A DNA stretch of 36,822 nucleotides from Oscillospiraceae bacterium (GCA_017512745.1 JAFWEV010000013.1:1-36822); one strand, 5' to 3'; counted from the stretch's first letter, positions 7,754-15,960 are shown. Numbers and translations are program-made. Notes: a model not told the origin generated them from the sequence alone.

Positions 7754-10195
7754 ATGAAAGTTTCTTTGAACTGGATAAAAGACTACGTGGATCTTCCCGA
7801 GGATTTGGATCTTAAGCAGCTCGCATATGATCTCACTATGACTACCGTTGAGGTAGAGGGAGTTGAGGATCTGGCGGAGAGATTCGACAAGATAATAGTC
7901 GGAAAGATCGTCGAGATCCTTCCGCACCCGAATGCCGACAAGCTGAAGATCTGCAGAACGGATATAGGCGGAGAGATAAAAGAGATCGTCTGCGGAGGCA
8001 TAAATCTCGAAGAGGGCATGAAAGTTGCCGTCTCCGTACCCGGCGCAATAGTCCGGTGGCACGGCGAAGGTGAGCCCGTAGAGATAAAGGAAGCAAAACT
8101 CAGAGGCGTACTGAGCTACGGAATGATCTGCGCTTCTGCCGAGATCGGCCTCGGTGATCTCTTCCCGGCAAAGGAAGAAGCAGAGATAGTAGACCTTTCA
8201 TACCTCGAATGCGAACCCGGAACACCGATCGCGGATGCACTCGGTCTTCACGATGTTCTTCTTGAGATCGACAACAAGTCAATGACAAACAGACCGGACC
8301 TTTGGGGACACTACGGTCTTGCAAGAGAGATAGCGGCACTCTATGATCTGCCGTTCAGACCCATGGAGAACATTGAACTCGACGAAGGCTCCAAGACGAT
8401 GGCGCTTGATGTGCTTGACAGCGACAGATGTCCCAGATGCACGGTTACAGGTATCGAGGGAGTTTATGTCAAGAATGCCGACTATGAGATCCGCAAGAGA
8501 CTCTGGGAAGTGGGACAGAGACCTATCAACGCCCTGGTGGATATCACAAACTACGTAATGGCAGATACAGGCCAGCCGTCGCATGCATATGATGCGGAAG
8601 TCATCAAAGGCCATATCACAGTAAGAAGAGCGGAAGAGGGAGAAGCCCTTGCGCTGCTCAACGGCAAGGAACTCAAACTGTCATCAGATGATCTTGTCAT
8701 TGCCGATGACGAAGAAGCTGTCGGACTTGCAGGTATCATGGGCGGAAAGAAGGATTCCATCCTTGCAACTACTGAGAAAGTCATCCTTGAAGTAGCGAAC
8801 TTTGAAGCATCGGCTGTCAGAAGGACTGCGCTACGCTATGACAACAGAACGGATGCGTCTTCCAGATATGAGAAGGCAATAGACCCCGAGAGAGTGGACC
8901 TTGCCAGAACACAGTGCATCAGACTGTTTATGCAGCACTATCCTGAGATGAAGATCTCGGCGTGGAATGATGTGTTCGGCAAGAAGCTCAAATGCAGTGA
9001 GATAGACGTATCCCTCTCATGGCTCGAATCGAGACTCGGTATCCGTATCGGAAACGACGTCATAGCCGACAAGCTCGGCCGCATGGGATTCAAGGTGGTA
9101 TTTGACGGGGACAACATGCATGTTACGGCTCCGAGCTGGAGATCTACCGGAGATATCTCCATAAAGGACGATATCATGGAAGAAGTGGCCAGAATGTATG
9201 GCTACGAGAACTTTGAGGCGACCCCTATAACCACGAGTTTCACATCTGCAATCAATCAGCTGGACGTGGACCTGGACAGAAAACTCAGGGAATATCTCGC
9301 TCTGCGCTGCGGAATGCAGGAGATCTTCACATATCCGTGGATGGAGGACAGATTCATCGATGCAGTCCTCGGATCTTATGAAGGAATGTTCAAACTTTCG
9401 GCACCTCCTTCTCCCACAGAGAGATATATAAGATCCTCGCTTCTTCCGAATCTGTGCAAAGCCGTGGAGAAGAACCAGTATTACTATGATGAGTTCGCCA
9501 TCTTTGAAGGCGCACAGGTCGTTAAGGACCGCAACTATACCAATGTGTTCTTCCCGAATGAGTATCTCCCGGAACAGAAGAAGAACATTGCAGGAGCCTT
9601 CGTGGCACCGAATGCAAAGTTCACGGATCTCTTCAAAAAGGCAAAGGGTATTCTAGAAAACATGTCGAGGTATACACATATGGAAACCCTCGTCTTTGAG
9701 AAAGTTGAGAAGCCCGTATGGTCTGATGAGAATGTCTGGCTCAACATGACTCTCGGCGGCAAAGTTGTCGGGACTATGGGACTCCTCAGCGCCAGAGTCA
9801 CGCTCGATTGCGGCATAAAGGACAAGTCGGTAATACTCTTCGAGATCGATATAGACGAACTCAAGCCTCTGACATCCAGAACAAATCACTTCACGCATCT
9901 GGCAGAATACCCGATCAATGAGTATGACGTATCCATGCTCTTCGATACAAAGGTCACCTGGAAGGACATCGAAGCGGCTGTCAATGAACTCAAGAAAGGT
10001 CATGACACACTGAGAGACGTGGTATTTATCGATGAATACAGAGGAAAAGGAATCCCTGTCGGAAAGAAATCCGTCACTGTCCGCCTCATGATCGGCTCGC
10101 TCGTCAAGACCCTGAAAGCCGAGGAGATAACCGAATGTGCAAATGCAGTCATCAAAAGACTGAAGAAAACATTTGAAGCGGAACTCAGAGCATAA
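7754..10195 (+). CDS. pheT: Phenylalanyl-tRNA synthetase, beta subunit
   Basis: An 813-residue protein, full length for bacterial PheT. In order: N-terminal segment, an EMAP-type tRNA-binding domain (about 40-150, including PHPNADKLKIC), the B3/4 editing domain (about 210-385, which hydrolyses Tyr-tRNA-Phe), the B5 domain (about 410-480), a catalytic-like core, and the C-terminal FDX-ACB anticodon-binding domain (about 718-812, starting near HFTHLAEYP). GGGAGG lies 9 bases before the ATG. It is co-transcribed with pheS under T-box control and followed by two hairpins. Confidence 0.96.
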   Translation: MKVSLNWIKDYVDLPEDLDLKQLAYDLTMTTVEVEGVEDLAERFDKIIVGKIVEILPHPNADKLKICRTDIGGEIKEIVCGGINLEEGMKVAVSVPGAIVRWHGEGEPVEIKEAKLRGVLSYGMICASAEIGLGDLFPAKEEAEIVDLSYLECEPGTPIADALGLHDVLLEIDNKSMTNRPDLWGHYGLAREIAALYDLPFRPMENIELDEGSKTMALDVLDSDRCPRCTVTGIEGVYVKNADYEIRKRLWEVGQRPINALVDITNYVMADTGQPSHAYDAEVIKGHITVRRAEEGEALALLNGKELKLSSDDLVIADDEEAVGLAGIMGGKKDSILATTEKVILEVANFEASAVRRTALRYDNRTDASSRYEKAIDPERVDLARTQCIRLFMQHYPEMKISAWNDVFGKKLKCSEIDVSLSWLESRLGIRIGNDVIADKLGRMGFKVVFDGDNMHVTAPSWRSTGDISIKDDIMEEVARMYGYENFEATPITTSFTSAINQLDVDLDRKLREYLALRCGMQEIFTYPWMEDRFIDAVLGSYEGMFKLSAPPSPTERYIRSSLLPNLCKAVEKNQYYYDEFAIFEGAQVVKDRNYTNVFFPNEYLPEQKKNIAGAFVAPNAKFTDLFKKAKGILENMSRYTHMETLVFEKVEKPVWSDENVWLNMTLGGKVVGTMGLLSARVTLDCGIKDKSVILFEIDIDELKPLTSRTNHFTHLAEYPINEYDVSMLFDTKVTWKDIEAAVNELKKGHDTLRDVVFIDEYRGKGIPVGKKSVTVRLMIGSLVKTLKAEEITECANAVIKRLKKTFEAELRA

Positions 10196-10217
10196 GAGAA
10201 AGCAATGATCGCGAAAA

Positions 10218-10250
10218 GAAGCCTGTTCATCAGCTGGACAGGCTTCTTCC
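10218..10250 (+). terminator. Hairpin after pheT
   Basis: GAAGCCTGT (10218-10226) pairs with ACAGGCTTC (10238-10246), followed by only TTCC. A terminator is likely but the U-run is poor. Confidence 0.55.
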
Positions 10251-10266
10251 ACAGACCGGAAATCCG

Positions 10267-10290
10267 CAGCCTCCCCGGACGGGGAGGCTG
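10267..10290 (+). repeat. Perfect GC-rich inverted repeat downstream of pheT
   Basis: CAGCCTCCCC (10267-10276) and GGGGAGGCTG (10281-10290) form a 10-bp perfect stem with a four-base loop GGAC. It is followed by TAATTGTT, not a proper T-run. It may back up termination or stabilise the 3' end of the pheST mRNA. Confidence 0.7.
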
Positions 10291-10296
10291 TAATTG

Positions 10297-10325
10297 TTGC
10301 CCGAGGCAGGTTAATAGTGTATAAT
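10297..10325 (+). promoter_or_regulatory. Sigma-A promoter for ireB
   Basis: TTGCCC (10297-10302), 17 bases, TATAAT (10320-10325), 34 bases before the ireB start. It begins seven bases after the GC-rich hairpin. Confidence 0.65.
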
Positions 10326-10359
10326 ATTGATTCAGTAGAAAAGGAGGGTTACATTCCTT

Positions 10360-10605
10360 ATGTATGAGCCAACCATGACTTTTTCAGCGGCCGATGAGCG
10401 TGATTCCGAAATGCGCGAGACATTGACTGATGTTTATAAAGCACTTAGAGAAAAGGGCTACAACCCGACAAATCAGATAGTGGGGTATCTCCTCTCGGAG
10501 GATCCGACATATATAACAACAAACAGAAATGCCCGCACCATGATGACAAGAATGGACAGGGACGATCTTTTGGCCGCAATGATAGAATATTTCGTTAACC
10601 ACTGA
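10360..10605 (+). CDS. ireB: IreB-family regulatory protein (UPF0297)
   Basis: An 81-residue cytosolic protein with the diagnostic stretch YKALREKGYNPTNQIVGYLL followed by sDPTYITtxxNAR. In Enterococcus, IreB is a substrate of the Ser/Thr kinase IreK and affects cell-envelope antibiotic tolerance; that role is transferred by family only. AAGGAGGG precedes the ATG by about 10 bases. In many Firmicutes this gene is followed by ruvX and a DUF1292 gene; neither is here, and a small unknown protein takes that place. Confidence 0.9.
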   Translation: MYEPTMTFSAADERDSEMRETLTDVYKALREKGYNPTNQIVGYLLSEDPTYITTNRNARTMMTRMDRDDLLAAMIEYFVNH

Positions 10606-10618
10606 GAAAGGAGCTTTT

Positions 10619-10891
10619 ATGGGCGAGAGCAAACTTACTTATAAAGGGAAACCGCTGGTCAGGGTGAAAGACGAACTTTATTACGGAAATCCCGAAGACC
10701 CCTATGTGATCTTCATGAAGATCCTTGACAGCGAAGATGACGATAACTGCAAGGTTCTGATTCAGCTGCTCAACTCCAACGCATCCCTTCCTCCGAAGGA
10801 CAGGATCGTTAAGGAAAGCAGCAAGAACGGTATCTACAACGCGCTCGATATCGGAACGATATGGCTTGAGAGAGCGCTGTCAGGCAAATAA
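10619..10891 (+). CDS. Conserved hypothetical protein downstream of ireB
   Basis: A 90-residue cytosolic protein, 13 bases after ireB, with GAAAGGAG in front of its ATG. It contains LTYKGKPLVR near the N-terminus, a YYGNPEDPYV segment, an acidic patch (SEDDD), a PPKDRIVK segment and a C-terminal NALDIGTIWLERAL. I see no membrane segment, metal motif or known catalytic motif. I have the impression that similar proteins occur next to UPF0297 in related Clostridia, but this is memory, not a search. Co-transcription with ireB suggests a linked role. Function unknown. Confidence 0.75.
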   Translation: MGESKLTYKGKPLVRVKDELYYGNPEDPYVIFMKILDSEDDDNCKVLIQLLNSNASLPPKDRIVKESSKNGIYNALDIGTIWLERALSGK

Positions 10892-10904
10892 TCGGAATCC
10901 AACC

Positions 10905-10936
10905 GGCGCGGCAGAGTACCGCGCCTTTAGTTTTTT
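10905..10936 (+). terminator. Intrinsic terminator of the ireB unit
   Basis: GGCGCGG (10905-10911) pairs with CCGCGCC (10919-10925), followed by TTTAGTTTTTT. Confidence 0.8.
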
Positions 10937-10947
10937 CGGAGTTAATA

Positions 10948-11787
10948 ATGGAACAATTAGAGATAACTGTCCTTGTTGAAAATGTTACCAACAATCCGAG
11001 GCTCAGAGCTGAGCACGGACTGTCCATGCTTGTTTCCCGCGGAGAAGACAGTATACTGTTTGACTGCGGAGACAGCGGCTGCTTTATGTTCAACGCCAAT
11101 GCTCTGGGGGAAGACCTTTCAGGAGTCAAATCCGTAGTGCTTTCCCACAACCATTACGATCACAGCAGAGGATTCCTGAAGTGGATGAATGAAGTATCCA
11201 CTCCTTATACCCTCTATCTGTCGAGAAACTTTTTCAAGACGTGTTACTGGGACAATGAAATGGAGCCGGGACTTCTGACTCCGACAGTGGGACCGCTGAC
11301 CCCCCAGCTACTTCAGCAGCATTTTGTAAAGTGGAGACTGGTGGGTGAAGACACATATGAGCTGCCTGATTTTCCGGGGGCGTACCTTCTCTCCAACATA
11401 GAGTATCTGTCCGACTTCGATATCCCTGATGAGACTGATGTCACAGACGGTGAGAGCGGATTCGCGACAGACCGTTTCTCAGATGAACAGGTCCTTGCGA
11501 TATCAACTGACAAGGGGCTTGTCGTACTTACGGGATGTGCCCACTGCGGCATAGCAAACATATCCGAAGCCGTAAGAAGAAGATTCGGGACTCCGCCTCA
11601 TGCTCTTATAGGCGGCACACATCTCATAAGTGCCGATGACAAGAAGATAGATGCGACCATCAAATGGCTCGATCATAGCGGTATTGAGTTCGGAAAATTC
11701 TGCCACTGCACAGGAGAGGCCGCATTCGAGAAGATGCTCGATGCAGGATATGAGAGGATAACCTGCGGAGAGAAGATCATATTCTAG
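10948..11787 (+). CDS. MBL-fold metallo-hydrolase
   Basis: A 279-residue protein with the metallo-beta-lactamase metal motif SHNHYDH (H67, H69, D71, H72), an FDCGDSG strand before it, and a later TGCAHCGI segment supplying a further histidine. This arrangement is seen in the branch containing the MJ0301-like (dihydropterin-type) MBL proteins, whose bacterial members are mostly uncharacterised. It probably binds two zinc ions or iron; the substrate is unknown. GGAG lies six bases before the ATG. The zinc-ribbon gene begins 11 bases after its stop. Confidence 0.82.
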   Translation: MEQLEITVLVENVTNNPRLRAEHGLSMLVSRGEDSILFDCGDSGCFMFNANALGEDLSGVKSVVLSHNHYDHSRGFLKWMNEVSTPYTLYLSRNFFKTCYWDNEMEPGLLTPTVGPLTPQLLQQHFVKWRLVGEDTYELPDFPGAYLLSNIEYLSDFDIPDETDVTDGESGFATDRFSDEQVLAISTDKGLVVLTGCAHCGIANISEAVRRRFGTPPHALIGGTHLISADDKKIDATIKWLDHSGIEFGKFCHCTGEAAFEKMLDAGYERITCGEKIIF

Positions 11788-11798
11788 GCGGATAAAAG

Positions 11799-12266
11799 AT
11801 GTATTGTCCTAAATGCAATGTTTATAATGACGATCAGGCGGTATACTGCTCAAACTGCGGCGGCCTTCTGAGACCCATGCAGACATACAATGGAGAAGTG
11901 ACGGACAGGCAGGGAGAGCAGGGAACAAATACGGTTTACCGCACACACGGTCCTGTCAGCTATCCGGCATACGGTGCCACGCAGACACCGGTCGTGCGCG
12001 GCGACAGCACAAAGAACTGGGCGGGGATCGCGGGATTCGTCATGGGGATGATCGCACTGCTCATCCCGCTAATGAGATTTCCGATCGGGATCCCGGGACT
12101 TGTGATATCCATTATCGGCAGAAAGAGCGAAAACAGAGCGTTTGCCATAGCGGGGATCGTACTGTCTTCAATCGGACTGCTCATCGGGATACTGGCGGTG
12201 GCAGCGATCCTGAGCATCAGAGTGTCTGCAGGCGCAGCTGCCCCGTTCAGTTTCACCAGTCTCTGA
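11799..12266 (+). CDS. Zinc-ribbon membrane protein (DUF4190-like)
   Basis: A 155-residue protein. The N-terminal zinc ribbon has C3, C6, C17 and C20 (CPKC and CSNC). A polar linker (about 25-65) is followed by two or three hydrophobic segments (about 68-140), including GLVISIIGRKS and AIAGIVLSSIGL, the glycine-rich repeat style of DUF4190 proteins. The ribbon faces the cytosol if the positive-inside rule holds. No function is known. It follows the MBL gene closely. Confidence 0.7.
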   Translation: MYCPKCNVYNDDQAVYCSNCGGLLRPMQTYNGEVTDRQGEQGTNTVYRTHGPVSYPAYGATQTPVVRGDSTKNWAGIAGFVMGMIALLIPLMRFPIGIPGLVISIIGRKSENRAFAIAGIVLSSIGLLIGILAVAAILSIRVSAGAAAPFSFTSL

Positions 12267-12278
12267 TCAACGGTTTTG

Positions 12279-12307
12279 TTGTATCTTATTTTTTAACTCT
12301 GTATAAT
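12279..12307 (+). promoter_or_regulatory. Sigma-A promoter for the second zinc-ribbon gene
   Basis: TTGTAT (12279-12284), 17 bases, TATAAT (12302-12307), 32 bases before the ATG at 12340. Confidence 0.55.
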
Positions 12308-12339
12308 TTATAAAGATATTTCTGAAGAGGTATAGATAA

Positions 12340-13506
12340 ATGCCATTCCATTGCGATGTGTGCGGCAGCACACTGAAGGGCAATTACGACAAATGCCCTG
12401 TATGCGCAAAAATAGATGAGGCCGCAAAGGAACTTCTCGGAGAAGAAGCCAATGCCACGATGCTCACCGATCGCGAGACCAGTGAGATCTCCATTGCTGC
12501 GGTCAGGGATGCCGAAGCACAGGAGAAGGGCTCGAAACCCATGTCCGTCACGGAGATACTTGATCTTGCCGGCATAATGAGGGCGGCGAAACAGGGCGCG
12601 GCCGAAGAGCCTGTCCGTGCGGAGACTCCGAAAGTATTTGTAAGGCCTGCGGAGGAACCCGTTAAGACCGAACCGGAAACACCGCCTGCCGAGGTGAGCG
12701 AACCTTCACAGGACGACGTCCTTGAGAGCATATTTGAAACGGCGGAGACTGAGATTACGGAAGAGCCTGCCGCGGAAGAGATTGCGGAACCTGAAGTTCC
12801 CGCAGCAGAAACGGAACAGGCGACTGCTGTTGAAGAGATCCCGTCGGAACCGGAAACTGTACAGGAAGAACCGACCGGCGAAAATCCGTTTGAAGAGACT
12901 GCATCCGGGGAGCCTGCAAATGAACCTGTCAGCACCGCACCCTCGGGTGAGACCGGACTTCTGGAAAAACAGCTTGTCGATCAGTCGATAGGTTTGAAGA
13001 ACAGACGATCCAGCACAGCGTCATTCATTTTGACACTGTTGCTCATCCTTGCCGTGGTGGCCCTCGGTATATGCACTGCGCTGTTTGTAGTGAAGCCCCT
13101 TATCGAGAAGAAGACGAGCGAGACCGCAGAGGCTTCATATGTTCAGGAGCTTGCGGGAACATGGCTCTCCAAAACATTCACATTTGCCGACGATCAGACA
13201 GAACCCTACGCCGAACTCCTTCAGATAAATGAGAACGGGACGTTTGCAATGTCATACGTTATCGTCGACCCCGAGAAACCGGACGGATGGTCTGACGGCG
13301 CGTGGAAGACAACATATCATATCTCAGGAACGGTGAGAGTCAGCGCAGAGGAACAGAGACTCATTCTTCTTTATGAAGAGGATGACAACAGCTATTTCTA
13401 CGACAGATATCTTATCAGTCTTTCCGATACCGAAATGGGACTCAGGGAATACTATGACGAGAGCAGAACATCATACTATGATGTTACTTTTGAAAAAGTA
13501 AAGTGA
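12340..13506 (+). CDS. Zinc-ribbon single-pass membrane protein with acidic linker
   Basis: A 388-residue protein of unknown function with four clear parts: a zinc ribbon (C5, C8, C19, C22); a long low-complexity linker rich in Glu, Pro, Ala and Thr (about 85-215); one transmembrane helix (about 228-251); and an extracytoplasmic C-terminal domain of about 135 residues beginning near LAGTWLSKTF, with beta-strand character resembling lipocalin-like stress or sensor domains. That topology joins a cytosolic metal or protein-binding ribbon to an outside domain, which would suit sensing, but this is inference. GAGGTAT precedes the ATG. A strong terminator follows. Confidence 0.75.
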   Translation: MPFHCDVCGSTLKGNYDKCPVCAKIDEAAKELLGEEANATMLTDRETSEISIAAVRDAEAQEKGSKPMSVTEILDLAGIMRAAKQGAAEEPVRAETPKVFVRPAEEPVKTEPETPPAEVSEPSQDDVLESIFETAETEITEEPAAEEIAEPEVPAAETEQATAVEEIPSEPETVQEEPTGENPFEETASGEPANEPVSTAPSGETGLLEKQLVDQSIGLKNRRSSTASFILTLLLILAVVALGICTALFVVKPLIEKKTSETAEASYVQELAGTWLSKTFTFADDQTEPYAELLQINENGTFAMSYVIVDPEKPDGWSDGAWKTTYHISGTVRVSAEEQRLILLYEEDDNSYFYDRYLISLSDTEMGLREYYDESRTSYYDVTFEKVK

Positions 13507-13521
13507 GATAAGCAAAAAAAC

Positions 13522-13561
13522 CAGGACAGGCACGATGTGTGCCTGTCCTGATCTGTTTTTT
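13522..13561. terminator. Bidirectional terminator between convergent genes
   Basis: CAGGACAGGCAC (13522-13533) and GTGCCTGTCCTG (13539-13550) form a perfect 12-bp stem with loop GATGT. On the plus strand a T7 run follows after five bases; on the minus strand the stem runs directly into GTTTTTTTGC. Confidence 0.88.
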
Positions 13562-13565
13562 TGGC

Positions 13566-14261
13566 CTATTTTTCCACGAGTTTTGAGACGATACTTCCGA
13601 TCTCATTCTCTGTAATACCTATGGTATTCAGATATTCATGTGCACTGCCGTACTTTTCCCTGAACATCTTTGTGAACACAGCCCAGTTCTCCCTGTTCGG
13701 GGTGATTACTTCAGGGTCAAAATGATAGATAGGCGCATCATGGTAAATGTTGTCATAAAGATATGAGGCTGAGAGCAGATAGTCGGCATATATATCCGCT
13801 TCGCTGACTCCGCAGATCTCAAGGAGCAGTCCAGCGACTACGCCGGTCCTGTCTTTCCCGGCGACACAGTTGAAAAGAAAACCCGGTTCGCAGCAGGCAA
13901 ATGCCCTGAATACATCACGCATATACTCTGTCCCGTCTGCCATCTGCATATATGTTATGGGGAATTCCTCCTTTGTATCGGGGATCTTTCCTCCACCCAT
14001 GACCGGAACATTGTGATAGTCGAAACCTCTTTCCCGTGAGAGCGGGTGAGGGTTCTTTTCCGCCTGCTCCTTTGTTCTCAGGTCGACGACCGTTCTGATT
14101 CCGAGATTTTTTATAAAGGCTATATCTTCTTCGGTTGCCTTGTCCCAAGCGTCGCTTCTTACGAAAACTCCGAATTTTGTGACTCCTCCGTCCTTGGTGG
14201 GATAGCCTCCGAGATCTCTTGTGTTCTCGGTGCCTTTCATGGGATATTTCCTGTAGATCAT
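13566..14261 (-). CDS. Tyrosine-specific protein phosphatase (Y_phosphatase3 family)
   Basis: A 231-residue protein. The start GTENTRDLGGYPT, the WxxxRSD-like FVRSDAWDKAT and the P-loop C-V-A-G-K-D-R-T-G (C132, R138) fit the Y_phosphatase3 family, which includes bacterial tyrosine and lipid phosphatases such as LipA-like proteins. Most relatives have His before the catalytic Cys; here it is Asn (N131). The start at 14261 has GGAGGG seven bases upstream; the frame stays open to 14870 but that extension lies antisense to the lipid kinase gene and is rejected. Substrate (phosphotyrosine or phosphoinositide) cannot be decided. Confidence 0.85.
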   Translation of the reverse strand: MIYRKYPMKGTENTRDLGGYPTKDGGVTKFGVFVRSDAWDKATEEDIAFIKNLGIRTVVDLRTKEQAEKNPHPLSRERGFDYHNVPVMGGGKIPDTKEEFPITYMQMADGTEYMRDVFRAFACCEPGFLFNCVAGKDRTGVVAGLLLEICGVSEADIYADYLLSASYLYDNIYHDAPIYHFDPEVITPNRENWAVFTKMFREKYGSAHEYLNTIGITENEIGSIVSKLVEK

Positions 14262-14278
14262 CTGAACCCTCCGTCTTC

Positions 14279-14306
14279 TTGAGAAAAATACATGAATGTC
14301 TATAAT
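14279..14306 (+). promoter_or_regulatory. Sigma-A promoter for lipid kinase gene
   Basis: TTGAGA (14279-14284), 16 bases, TATAAT (14301-14306), 37 bases before the start at 14343. Confidence 0.6.
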
Positions 14307-14319
14307 TGAGACTATATAG

Positions 14320-14325
14320 ATTATA
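14320..14325 (-). promoter_or_regulatory. Possible -10 box for the phosphatase gene
   Basis: Minus-strand TATAAT. No good -35 is visible at 16-18 bases. Together with the plus-strand -10 it forms an inverted pair spaced 13 bases apart. Confidence 0.35.
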
Positions 14326-14342
14326 CCCCAAGAGGTGCTTGC

Positions 14343-15266
14343 ATGAGTAGAAAAAAGGTTCTCCTGGTGATCAATCCGAGAGCAGGAGTCGAAGTCATCA
14401 AAGACCGTACGCTCGACATCATCAGCGTTTTTAACAAAGCCGGATATGAAGCAAGTGTATATGTGACACAGGCTCCCAAGGACGGTACAAGGTATGTTAG
14501 TGAAAATGGATCCGATTACGACATTGTGGTCGCATGCGGCGGTGACGGTACCATGCATGAGGTGGCAGACGGTATACTGAACCTTGAGAAGAGACCTGCA
14601 TTTGCGGTCATGCCGTGCGGTTCTATGAATGATTTTGCCAGCACTCTCGGAATGCCCAACGATCTCGTAAAGTGTGCCCAGGCTATAGTCGAGGGAGAGG
14701 TTTTCAACTGTGACGTGGGTTATACGGACGGCGACAGATTCATTTATGCCGCCGCATTCGGTATATTCACCGAGATAACATTCGAAACTCCGCAGTATCT
14801 CAAGAACGCCATAGGAAGCATTGCATATGCGGTCCAGGGAGTGATGGATCTTCCGACCTATAAATATCACCGCCTGAAGGTGGAATACGAGGGAGGCTGC
14901 ACTAAAGATGACTTCGCGCTAGGACTCATCTCCAATACAACATCCATAGCCGGCATGAGAAAGCTGTTCGACAGTGTCAGTTCTCTTGAGGACGGAATGG
15001 TCGAACTGATGCTTCTGAAGATACCGACCAATATAGAGGATGTCGTGAGGGCTCTCAGGATCATAAATCATCTCGAGGCGATAGATGCCGAGGCGGTAAA
15101 GAGGTTCGCCGTATTCGTACAGACCCCGTGGGCAAAGATAACCAGCGACGAGCCGCTCAAATGGCTCGCTGACGGGGAGGCGAACGGCATTAGAAGCACG
15201 ACGGAGATAAGAGTTGACAAGGGTGCGCTTCCCACGATCCGCGCTTCAAAAGTCTATGAAGACTGA
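14343..15266 (+). CDS. Diacylglycerol kinase-family lipid kinase
   Basis: A 307-residue cytosolic or membrane-peripheral protein of the YegS/DgkB type. It has LLVINPRAG at the N-terminus, the nucleotide-binding GGDGT at residues 66-70 followed by MHEVADGIL, and the later MPCGSMNDFAxTLG segment that forms the second part of the active site. DgkB recycles diacylglycerol released during lipoteichoic acid synthesis; the exact lipid used here is unknown. Its 3' end overlaps the next gene by 11 bases. Confidence 0.88.
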   Translation: MSRKKVLLVINPRAGVEVIKDRTLDIISVFNKAGYEASVYVTQAPKDGTRYVSENGSDYDIVVACGGDGTMHEVADGILNLEKRPAFAVMPCGSMNDFASTLGMPNDLVKCAQAIVEGEVFNCDVGYTDGDRFIYAAAFGIFTEITFETPQYLKNAIGSIAYAVQGVMDLPTYKYHRLKVEYEGGCTKDDFALGLISNTTSIAGMRKLFDSVSSLEDGMVELMLLKIPTNIEDVVRALRIINHLEAIDAEAVKRFAVFVQTPWAKITSDEPLKWLADGEANGIRSTTEIRVDKGALPTIRASKVYED

Positions 15267-15960
15267 ACTTGATTCCTATAAACTCAAAGTGATAGCAGCA
15301 TCGGCGATGCTGCTTGATCATATTGCATTCATGTTCCTCACGGATACATCTCCGGCAGGACTTATCATTCATTTTGTCGGCAGACTGGCTGCACCGATAT
15401 TCTGCTTTCTCACAGCAGAGGGATATGAGCATACATGCGATCTAAGAAAATATCTTCTGAGAATGGCTGCGGCAGCAGTGGTAAGTGTTCCGTGTTTTAA
15501 TTATTTCTATTACGGTTCCGTCTTTCCATTGAAACTGTTCGGGATGATCTACACACTTACTCTCGGTATCATCGCCATGCATGTCTGGGATAATGAGAGC
15601 ATGAATCCTCTCGCAAAAACCGTTTTTCTCATAGGTCTGGGGATATTTGACCTTGTCGGAGACTGGCCGGTAATGGGGATAGTGATGGTTCTGGTCATGC
15701 ATGTTTTGAGAGGCAGCCCCGGGCAGTTGATGAAAACATACACGGTAATTGTGCTGATATTTACATTCCTGCTCGGATATGCAACCGGATTCAGAGACAT
15801 TTCATGGATATCATCCTTCGGGATGCTTCTGTTCATTCCTTTTTACTTCATGTATTCGGGTGAACTGGGCGGCAGGAAAGGGTGGAAATATTTCTTCTAT
15901 ATCTTCTATCCGGCTCACCTGGTGCTGATAAGACTGATTTATACGGCCGTAAAAAAATAA
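15256..15960 (+). CDS. TraX-family membrane protein
   Basis: A 234-residue polytopic membrane protein with about seven hydrophobic segments. The start LKVIAASAMLLDHIAFMF, the GRLAAPIFCFLTAEG segment and a KYLLRM motif match the TraX family (named from the F plasmid protein that acetylates pilin N-termini). Chromosomal copies in Firmicutes are common and uncharacterised, so this is not evidence of conjugation. The chosen ATG at 15256 has little Shine-Dalgarno and probably relies on coupling to the overlapping kinase gene; a TTG at 15214 with GGAG eight bases upstream would add 14 residues and is a real alternative. Confidence 0.78.
   Translation: MKTELDSYKLKVIAASAMLLDHIAFMFLTDTSPAGLIIHFVGRLAAPIFCFLTAEGYEHTCDLRKYLLRMAAAAVVSVPCFNYFYYGSVFPLKLFGMIYTLTLGIIAMHVWDNESMNPLAKTVFLIGLGIFDLVGDWPVMGIVMVLVMHVLRGSPGQLMKTYTVIVLIFTFLLGYATGFRDISWISSFGMLLFIPFYFMYSGELGGRKGWKYFFYIFYPAHLVLIRLIYTAVKK

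Noticed and set aside
12384..12935. Minus-strand Ser/Ala/Gly-rich open frame opposite the second zinc-ribbon gene
   Set aside because: The composition is the mirror of the Glu/Pro/Ala codons of the acidic linker; it is a typical shadow of repetitive coding DNA.
14262..14870. N-terminal extension of the tyrosine phosphatase to 434 residues
   Set aside because: It would be antisense to the lipid kinase and lacks family similarity; the ATG at 14261 has a good Shine-Dalgarno.
15256..15960. Reading the TraX-like gene as evidence of a conjugative element
   Set aside because: No relaxase, coupling protein, pilus genes or attachment sites are nearby; chromosomal TraX homologues are common in Firmicutes.
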